A DNA stretch of 64,000 nt, taken from positions 62,001 through 126,000 of the forward strand of contig WIUZ02000004.1 in assembly GCA_015956445.1 (NCBI GenBank). The letters run 5' to 3'. This document shows positions 56,083 through 64,000 of this stretch, in pieces. The stretch's first letter is position 1. Each line of letters starts with the position of its first letter. A program made the position numbers and the translations under genes. Source of the DNA: Thelephora terrestris (lineage: Eukaryota; Basidiomycota; Agaricomycetes; Thelephorales; Thelephoraceae). A model generated the notes under the pieces. The model was not told where the DNA came from. It searched no databases and saw only the letters and a list, made by a program, of their open reading frames with translations.

Positions 56083-59000
56083 TCGCTGTCTAGGGTTCGC
56101 GTCGACATTCGGTCGTCAGAAATATCCTGGGCAACCCTCCAAACCGCAATTCCATGGTACCTGCATCTGTATACCTTCCCCTTCCTCTCTTTGTACCCAC
56201 TGCTTGCCTATGCATACTACGTCAAGTATGATGATTGGATCCAGAGCGAAGAGTGGACCTTCCTTGCGTGCGTTTCCCTCGGGGCCGGGCATGCTCTCAG
56301 CTTTCTTGTGACGAGATGGAGTACTGCTGCTCGGGCTTGGATCACCTCCTCGAATGTATGCGCGAAAACTCATGTATTTCTGGCATGCGCTGACCATTTC
56401 TAGGCGAGTACACCACAAGCTGCAGACTGCATACGAATCGTACCTGCACCACACAGAGGGAAGGGTGATATTGTCCCCTTGATCAAGAAGAATCCATCCG
56501 ACGTTTCTACCTGGACATTCCAATATCAAAGGGACACCTACGTTGTCGTTAGCTCAAACCCGATCACCTTCAGTCCTCTGGCTTACCCGTGCACCGACAA
56601 ACCCTCTGTCTCTACTTTCGCGAATCCCAAGGGACTCACGCAGAAGAATGCCGAAGAGCTTATCACGCAGTTTGGAAAGAACGAGTTTGATATCCCCATC
56701 CCTACCTTCACGGAACTGTTCTTGGAACATGCCACCGCACCGTTCTTTGTCTTTCAAATATTCTGCGTCGCCCTTTGGTGTTTGGACGAGTATTGGTATT
56801 ATAGCCTCTTCACTCTCTTCATGCTCGTCGTGTTTGAGTGCACTGTTGTGTGGCAGGTACGGATTTTCCTGGTGATACCCGAGAACCCTGTGTTAATTCT
56901 CTCTTTTTCATTTTTTCTTCCAAAGCGACTGAAAACCCTGACTGAGTTCCGTACCATGGCTGTTGCCCCGTTCCCTATCCAATGTATGCGTGGTGGTAAA
57001 TGGGTAACCATTCAAACCGACGAACTCCTTCCAGGAGATGTAGTTTCCGTTGGTAAGATGCTTCCCCCCTTTTCTCTTACGGGCTTTCCTAATCCTGCCT
57101 TAGCACGGCACCAGACCGAAACCACCGTCCCTGCGGACATCCTACTTATCAGGGGTACTTGCATCGTCAACGAAGCTATGTTATCCGGAGAGTCCACCCC
57201 ACTTTTGAAAGAGTCGATAGAATTCCTTGACGAAGCTGAGGAACTCGACGTCGACTCTGCTCATAAAACCGCTATGCTCTTCAGCGGTACCAAGGTTCTA
57301 CAGGCCAGGAGTAGCCAGTCGACCCCTGATGGCGGATGTCTCGGAGTTGTCCAACGCACTGGTTTCGGAACGTCCCAGGGTCAACTCGTCCGTACGATGA
57401 TCTTCTCCACCGAGCGGGTTTCCGCCAATAATATGGAGTCTTTCCTCTTCATCGGCTTCCTACTTATTTTCGCTGTCGCTGCTAGCTGGTATGTATGGAC
57501 AAAAGGTGCGTTTTCGACCCTTTTTTAGCGCCAAAATCGCTTATGTCGTCAAAGGTCTTGAAAGGAACTTGAAGAAATCAAAGCTCCTCCTCGATTGTAT
57601 CCTGATTATCACGAGCGTTGTTCCTCCTGAGCTTCCCATGGAACTTTCCTTGGCTGTGAATGCATCTCTGGTCGCTCTGTCGAAGTTCGGTGAGTTTCTA
57701 TCTTCGTGTCAGATGATCCCATCACTCATTCTGCCAATACAGCAATCTTTTGCACAGAACCTTTCCGGATACCGTTTGCAGGAAGAGTTGATGTTTGTTG
57801 TTTCGATAAGACGGGCACAATCACGGCCACGGACCTTGTCTTGGAGGGGGTGGCTGGCGTCAGGTATATTTGCATTATAGAGGTGCTACTCAATTCTGAC
57901 TGACCGTGCCATAGTCCCGATGGTAAGGTCTTGGTTGACGTGAAGGAGGTGGGAAGGGAGACTGTCCTGACGTTGGCCGCTGCCCATGCACTCGTCAAGC
58001 TCGATGACGGTACTATCGTTGGTGATCCCATGGAGAAGACTACCTTGGATTCAATGAAGTGGACCGTTGGTAACGGTGAATAAGACAAATTCCCTGGATC
58101 GGTTCACCAGGCCTAACTAACCCCCATAGGCGATTCGGTTACCCCCTTGAAGAGTGATGCTCCACATGGCATCAAATTGACCATCCGGCGTCGATTCCAC
58201 TTCTCATCTGCTCTCAAGCGGATGTCCACGGTTTCCGCTCTACCTTCAGGAGAATTAATCGGCGCCGTGAAAGGAGCCCCCGAGACGATCAAGACCATGC
58301 TATCCGTCGTTCCCGAGCACTACGACGAGACTTATAAGTGGTTTATGAGACGTGGAAGCAGGGTTCTCGCTCTCGGGTTCAAGCAAATGCGCGCCTTACC
58401 TACTGCTGCAGTGCGTGAAACGTGTTCTAAACCAGAGTGCCCGACACTTGACCTATCTACAGATTAACAAACTGGCTCGTGATGAGATCGAGAGCGGCCT
58501 GACGTTTGCCGGATTCCTCGTTTTCCATTGCCCCTTGAAACCAGATGCTATAGATTCCCTCAAGATGCTTATTGACTCCTCACATCGGGTAGGCTCAACT
58601 TCCCTGCCGGCGCATCCTTGATACTTACGCTCCCAACAGTGCATCATGATTACTGGGGATAACCCTCTGACGGCTGTCCACGTTGCCACGGACGTGGAAA
58701 TCGTGGACAGAGATGCGCTGATTTTGGACTTGAAAGAGAACCCAAGACATCCTGGTGATCTTGAGTGGAGGACGGTAGACGAAACGAAGATCATCACAGT
58801 AAACCCCGACGAGCCTCTCGATCTGACCCTTTTTGACCGATACGATATCTGTATCACCGGTTCCGCCCTCAAGCAGTATGAAACCCGACCCGAGGCTTGG
58901 AACCATCTCGTTCAGAACTGCTGGGTTTATGCTCGCGTCTCACCCTCGCAGAAGGAATTCATCTTGACGAGCTTGAAGGCCCTCGGATATACCACGTTGA

Positions 59001-60379
59001 TGGCTGGAGACGGTACCAATGACGTCGGGGCGCTGAAGCAGGCCCATATTGGTGTTGCCCTCCTCGATGGCACCCCAGAGGACCTCCAAAAAATCGCAGA
59101 GCACCATCGGCTGGAGCGGATCAAAAAGGTTTACGAGACTCAACTCAACCTTTCTGCTCGATTCAATCAACCACCTCCTCCCGTTCCGCCTGCCATCGCG
59201 CACATGTACCCCGATGTCGTGGCTGCTCAACAAAAAGCTATCGCTGATCAGCAAAATGCTAGGAAGAAAAATCCGCTTGAGAAATTCGACATGGCCTCTA
59301 TTACGGATAAACTCGCCGAGATGGACGGTGACGAAGAAGTCCCAAAAATCAAGCTTGGTGACGCTTCCTGTGCCGCTCCTTTCACCAGTAAACTTTCCAA
59401 TGTGTCTGCGAGTGCGTTCTGTGCTTTTATCAAGCTAATCTTGAACCCAAACTGACCTTGTTTTCTCCAGTTACTTCGATCATCAGGCAGGGACGATGCA
59501 CCCTCGTTGCCACCATCCAGATGTACAAGATCCTCGCCTTGAACTGTTTGATTACAGCGTACAGTCTTAGCGTGCAGTACCTCGATGGAATAAAGTTTGG
59601 CGATTACCAGATCACGATCACCGGAATGCTCATGTCCGTATGCTTCCTGTGCATCTCTCGGGCCAAGGTAAGGACACAATCATACTCATATAACTGTCGT
59701 TAAATGAATATCTCCTCAGCCGGTAGAGAAGTTATCACGGGAAAGGCCACTCGGGAACATCTTCAATTTTTACGTCTTGCTTTCGGTCCTGCTTCAGTTC
59801 GCGCTCCACATCGCGACCATGGTATACATCACCAACTTGTCACATCTTCTGGAACCGTATGTCTTCTCCCTACCCTTCCGTTCGTAAAACTGACCCTGTC
59901 CACAGACGAGAGATAATCGACTTGGAGGCGAAGTTCGAGCCTTCCCTGCTTAACACCGCCATTTACCTTCTCGGTCTATCGCAACAAGTTTCTACATTTG
60001 CGATCAACTACCAGGGCCGACCTTTCCGTGAGGGAATCAGGGAGAACCCTGCTCTTTACTGGGGGTTGGTTGGAGCTGCCGCTGTTGCCTTCTCTGGTTC
60101 AACCGACTTCATGCCAGAGCTCAACCGCTGGTTGCAGATCGTCGAGATGGAGGGCCACGTGAGTGTATCGAGTCTCGGGGTGCGACCACATGCTGACTGT
60201 TATGCCTATAGTTCAAGACCAAGTTAACCGCTATGATGGTCGTTGACTACCTCGGTTGCTGGCTCATCGAGAACGGTTGCAAGTATCTGTTTGCCAACTT
60301 AGAACCGAGAGCTCTAATTACCAAGGGTCGAGAACGCAGAGATCAGAGGCGTTTAGAGGAGGCTAAAAAGGCGCAGTGA
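56083..60379 (+). CDS. SPF1: P5A-type ATPase (Spf1/ATP13A1), ER dislocase
   Basis: P5A transport ATPase of the endoplasmic reticulum, which removes mis-inserted transmembrane helices and affects manganese, sterol and glycan balance. The first readable exon gives [30 protein letters not shown] and [20 protein letters not shown]. Then [80 protein letters not shown], the helix-4 motif [18 protein letters not shown], the phosphorylation loop [20 protein letters not shown] and [20 protein letters not shown], whose hinge motif [20 protein letters not shown] follows. The C-terminal membrane part ends with [16 protein letters not shown]. The PPELP motif and long C-terminal arm-domain insert ([20 protein letters not shown]) are P5A hallmarks. 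DKTGTIT in place of the usual DKTGTLT is a mild change. The start codon is not resolved. Confidence 0.93.
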
Positions 60380-60877
60380 CACTTTTACAATACGAGTTTT
60401 CGACACGCACGAGTACTCGCCCATCACCATTCACTCCTCATGTACTTATATAAGGGGCGTGAACAGGTCTAATTGGAGTCCGCTATTTCAGATACATGAT
60501 GTGATAGGTTTTGGAATGCGTCGAGGGAGGAAACAATTCAGGGTGTCGCGTCGCGAAATGTGGGTCAGGTGTGTAAGTTGTACGCAATCGTCAGTTGTGA
60601 AAATGAATTATTGGATGATGAATGTCGCTCGCGTCCCAGGTTCATTCGAAAGCGCTTGTTCAGAGAGTCATGGATATGTGACGGTTCGTTTTGCAGGCGC
60701 GTGGTGACCATCAAAGTGGATGATGAGGGTCCTGGGCCAGGGTGTTACCCGCCCCCGATCGTCGAGGTACGATTGTATGGCATGGTTCTTCGTGATCTGA
60801 TTGTTGAAGCTATAAGGTTAATGCACGGTAGTGCAGTTAGGAAGCAATTCATCAGGTAAATAGGAGTGTGCTGTCAA
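60380..60877. other. Convergent intergenic region
   Basis: Carries the 3' ends of the P5A ATPase (plus) and the Ppo-type gene (minus). Open frames of 82-99 codons here have no recognisable relatives and are probably random. Confidence 0.5.
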
Positions 60878-63800
60878 TCACCTTCCCATGTCGGCTGGTT
60901 GGTTGGGTCGTCTCACAAGGTCGTCGCGGGTAAACACAGCTCGGAGAATTTCAACTGTCGTCTGAAACAGGGGGTTTAAAAATCCGCACGAGTTCATCAA
61001 GTTCGGAATGCCTAGATACGGACCTTTTCGAAGAACGCGGGATCCAACAACCTGCAAAGAGTCAGAATCATGTTATCCGAGAAGACAAAACCTTACCCGT
61101 AATCCTCTAGAGGAGTCTCGGTCGGTCTTACACCGAGGATTTGTTTGTCCCAATAATGACCGAGGTCTTGGAGGTCTGCAGCCACGATGATTAGAAGTGG
61201 GTTGCCATGCATGGAATCCCAGCTTCTTACGCAGTGCTTCTCTGATCAACGAAATCACTTCTCCGTCGCCCCTCACATCCCTTGGATGAAGGTTCTTGTG
61301 AACGCCGTTCACTTTCGAATTATTGAAGATGTAATTGATGACGAGAGCGACTGCCTTTGAGTATAAGGCGGCAGTGGCTGCTGTCTCCATGAACACGCTG
61401 GCAGCCACGCTCTTGGGCCCACCGAACACTCTGCTCAGACGCCTCATCAGAGAATCAGGCTCCGAAGGGTTTATTTTCGGAAAACACTTCAACGCGTTGA
61501 ACTGGGAGATATGGGAACTGAGCGTCGGTGTAGCACAGGAGCGAAGGGTCACGTACCAGCCCGTCCGCTGAGTCCCGAAGGAGCACTTCGATCAGCAAGC
61601 TGAACCTGTGGACGGTTTCAGCGGATGCTTTGTGTAATGCCCAGTCCCTTGAACTGTCGACGTTCGCGAATATATAACTAGAATGTCACTGGGTCAGCTT
61701 CGTGTGGCCCAATCCTCTCAAGTCAAACGTACTCAGCAACTTCTGAGAAGGCATTATACACATCCTTCGGATCGACATCCCCTCTAAGATTTGTTGGAGT
61801 ACTTATAGATAGATCTACCTTCTCCACGTCGTTAGCGGCATGGAGGTGTTGGGAAATTACAATCTCACGATTTCCTCCGTAATCCAATAAATTGGAACAA
61901 GATTCACAACATCTCCAACGATGTTCAAATGCCGCGTCGTCGATTCGAGATCCAACGCAAACCTTTCCTCAATCAATCTGTTCGTAATATTGAAGAACGA
62001 GTATGCGGAGTGATCCACTTCCCTGCTTGAGAACAATGGCTTCTTCACCTATATCGCAGTAAGTTGGATATCTAGGAGCACGGCTGCGTGGACGTACGCT
62101 GACGAGTGGATAAGGAAAAAGTTTCTGCACGCGATTCTCGATGCTCCCCAGCCCAAGGGGTGTTTTAATTGGCCTTGTCCAAGTGTAATCGTCCTCCGAT
62201 GAGCAGCCCAGCTTCCCAATGTACTCGCGCATAGTTTCCGGCACCATGAATGGGAAATGAGCATATGCAGAGCCCGGTGGGTAGTACTCTGGTAAATGGC
62301 GGAAGAGGAGCTTAGACAGCATCCCCCCAAATGAACCATCGTTCTCATCGACTTGACAGTCATTGTATCCCCAGGTGGTCAAGTTGGGCGCTACACGGCG
62401 CTTTCGTCAGTCTAATATCATGCACGTCGACAGATCTACGTACGAGTGAGCTCCGTCGTCATAAAGCGATCGCCCCTCGTAAGACAAATAGCATCTGAGA
62501 GAATTGCTCTTGAAATCGTATATCCGGGGCAGAGGCCAGCCCCAGGCATTGGAACCTTAGTTTCCTCAGCTTGTAGGCCAACCTGTAAGCACTTGAGTAG
62601 ACTAGAGGTGGGATGGACGAGTGCTCATACATGTAGTTCCAGGTGATCGATGTCTTGGTACAAGTTGGCGGCAGCCTGATAGATCTCGGGGTTCGGGTTC
62701 CATTCCTCGAAGCTCTCGTAGGCTACACAGGCATGTCAGCCGTTTGGTTGCGATCTGATAAAAAATGATCCCACGTCTGAGACCAACGAACTTCCTGAAC
62801 TCGTTTAGTGAACACGCTCCCCACGCTCTCCCCTGTTCGATTCCCATGATTTCAATTACTCGCAGGACACTGGGGATTCCGCGAGCCTTGAACGCAGATG
62901 CAGCCGACTCCGTTGCACTTTGAAGATAGTTCGCAATGTCCGCATCTTCGAAAGAACCGTCTGGCCCACGGTCGAGACTGGGGAGCTTGAGCAACGAACC
63001 CTATGTGGTTCACGAGACCACTTACCCTCCAAAAGTCCACGCTTTAACATCGGGACCAGGCAGCATGGCTTTGCCTGCTGCTACTTGGAATTCTGCAACG
63101 GTAATCTACTACCGGGTTAGAGAATGACGGAAAAGACTGACACTTTTTACCTGATCCCACTCCTTACCCGGGAACAGTTTCTTGAAAACCTGCTCCGTCC
63201 ACGACGTATCTTGCTGAGATGTGCACGCATGCCATCGATACAGAAGGTTGAATTCAATAGAGACGACGTTCCCTTCGCCTCGGGGTATGAGAGAATGGTC
63301 GAAGTCTCTGGCGAACTGGAAAAAGTGAGTTCAATGGCTGGCGAAACATTGTGGCAGTGGCAGTAGTCACCTCCAGCGGGTTCAACCTCCACGTCGACCC
63401 GTCTCGAACCAGTCCGAGGATTACGCCAATATAGTCACGCACAATCACTTGCATGAAGAACGCAGTGTTCACCAATCTCGCGCGATTGAAAATTTCATCA
63501 TCCTGGGCAGTTTTCGCGGTAGGATCAGCGATGGGTAAGGGTAAAAAAGTAGATTTCTCGTTAATGCTTAGCATCTTGTCCGCGATATGCTACGGACTGT
63601 TATGAGGAACACCCTCCTGGGACGAGTGGGAAACTCACGTTGTGATTCCGGGAGAATATGATGAGAAGTGCGCCGACAGATGGTGGCATAGATAGCAACC
63701 TGGGATCTGCGAAAGTATCGTTCCAAATCTTTCCTGATCCATCCAGTCGTCGAACGGAGTTAACCTGCTCCTCAGATCTGCCATACAGGGGGCCGAGGTC

Positions 63801-64000
63801 AAGGTAGCTGTTTGCATCATTGATAGACCAATCGGCGTGACTGGTATAAAACACGGTGTGAATTAGCAGATTAGCGAACGCAAAGAAGTGGCTCGATAAC
63901 CCTCCAGGGTGGGCAACGAACTGGTCCCGGCGCAAGAGGGTGTCGAAAACCGTAGCTGCGTCGGGAAGATGCGAGGCTGGGATTGTTGTGCTCGTTGGGA
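60878..64000 (-). CDS. Ppo-type fatty acid dioxygenase/P450 fusion, partial
   Basis: Psi-producing oxygenase (linoleate diol synthase family): an N-terminal animal-type heme peroxidase oxidises linoleate and a C-terminal P450 rearranges the hydroperoxide to oxylipins that control sporulation. The 5' end is outside the window. Readable from the edge: DAATVFDTLLRRDQFVAHPG, FFAFANLLIHTVFYTSHADW, INDANSYLDLGPLYGRSEEQ, SVGALLIIFSRNHN, RLVNTAFFMQVIVRDYIGVI, then EFNLLYRWHACTSQQDTSWT with the catalytic Tyr and proximal His of YRWH (near 63230). LPGPDVKAWTF, YESFEEWNPNPEIYQAAANL and LELHVGLQAEE follow. The P450 half has VNLVPIYWITEEIV, GDGEVISLIREALR (ExxR region) and a final TTVEILRAVFTRDDLVRRPN. 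Between the last two only about 45-60 residues fit, and a CxG heme loop cannot be read. The dioxygenase half looks sound. Confidence 0.88.

Overview
The window is nuclear DNA of a filamentous basidiomycete, most likely an Agaricomycete. Almost every gene is split by many short introns (about 45-70 bases, GT-AG with an occasional GC-AG). Neighbouring genes lie on both strands with short gaps. Several families seen here are typical of mushroom-forming fungi: DUF6699, a basidiomycete NLR winged-helix fragment, tandem metacaspases and a Ppo-type fatty acid dioxygenase. All gene models were read by eye from the sequence; exon borders were checked by reading frame and conserved residues, not by transcripts.

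Layout. 0-1.1 kb: 5' part of an AMID/AIF-like FAD oxidoreductase (minus, runs off the left edge). 2.5-5.0 kb: siderophore-iron MFS transporter (plus). 6.2-7.4 kb: HAD phosphatase (plus). 7.7-8.7 kb: an unusual DUF6699 protein fused to an NLR winged-helix fragment (minus). 9.5-13.3 kb: mitochondrial DHTKD1-type 2-oxo acid dehydrogenase E1 (plus) with a 6-base microexon. 13.5-24.1 kb: a roughly 3.5-kb segment present three times in direct tandem, each copy carrying one short type I metacaspase (minus). 24.6-28.4 kb: S-adenosylmethionine synthetase and myo-inositol oxygenase (both plus). 29.1-34.9 kb: Vps68-like membrane protein and cohesin subunit SMC1 (both minus). 36.0-38.1 kb: a 5-oxoprolinase-type HyuB half standing alone (plus). 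38.2-44.2 kb: XPF/Rad1 repair nuclease (minus) and GRC3 polynucleotide kinase (plus), divergent with start codons 66 bases apart. 44.5-45.3 kb: cyclophilin (minus). 47.1-49.4 kb: DHA1-type MFS transporter (plus). 49.7-50.5 kb: serine/proline-rich basidiomycete protein (minus). 50.5-53.5 kb: gene-poor stretch with a foldback MITE-like element. 53.6-55.0 kb: secreted protein of unknown function (minus). 56.1-60.4 kb: P5A ATPase Spf1 (plus). 60.9-64.0 kb: Ppo-type dioxygenase/P450 fusion (minus, runs off the right edge), with a P450 half that seems to have lost its heme-cysteine loop.

How the genes relate. Most are single-copy housekeeping genes for chromosome cohesion, DNA repair, rRNA processing, lysine/tryptophan catabolism, methionine and inositol metabolism, and ER and vacuolar membranes. 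They show no shared pathway. The left 24 kb is different: an AIF-like oxidoreductase, an NLR-derived fusion and three metacaspases lie close together. All three families are tied to regulated cell death in other systems. Whether they work together here is only an inference. The strongest unusual signals are the metacaspase triplication, the DUF6699-NLR fusion, the HyuB-only gene, the two microexons and the degenerate P450 half of the Ppo gene.
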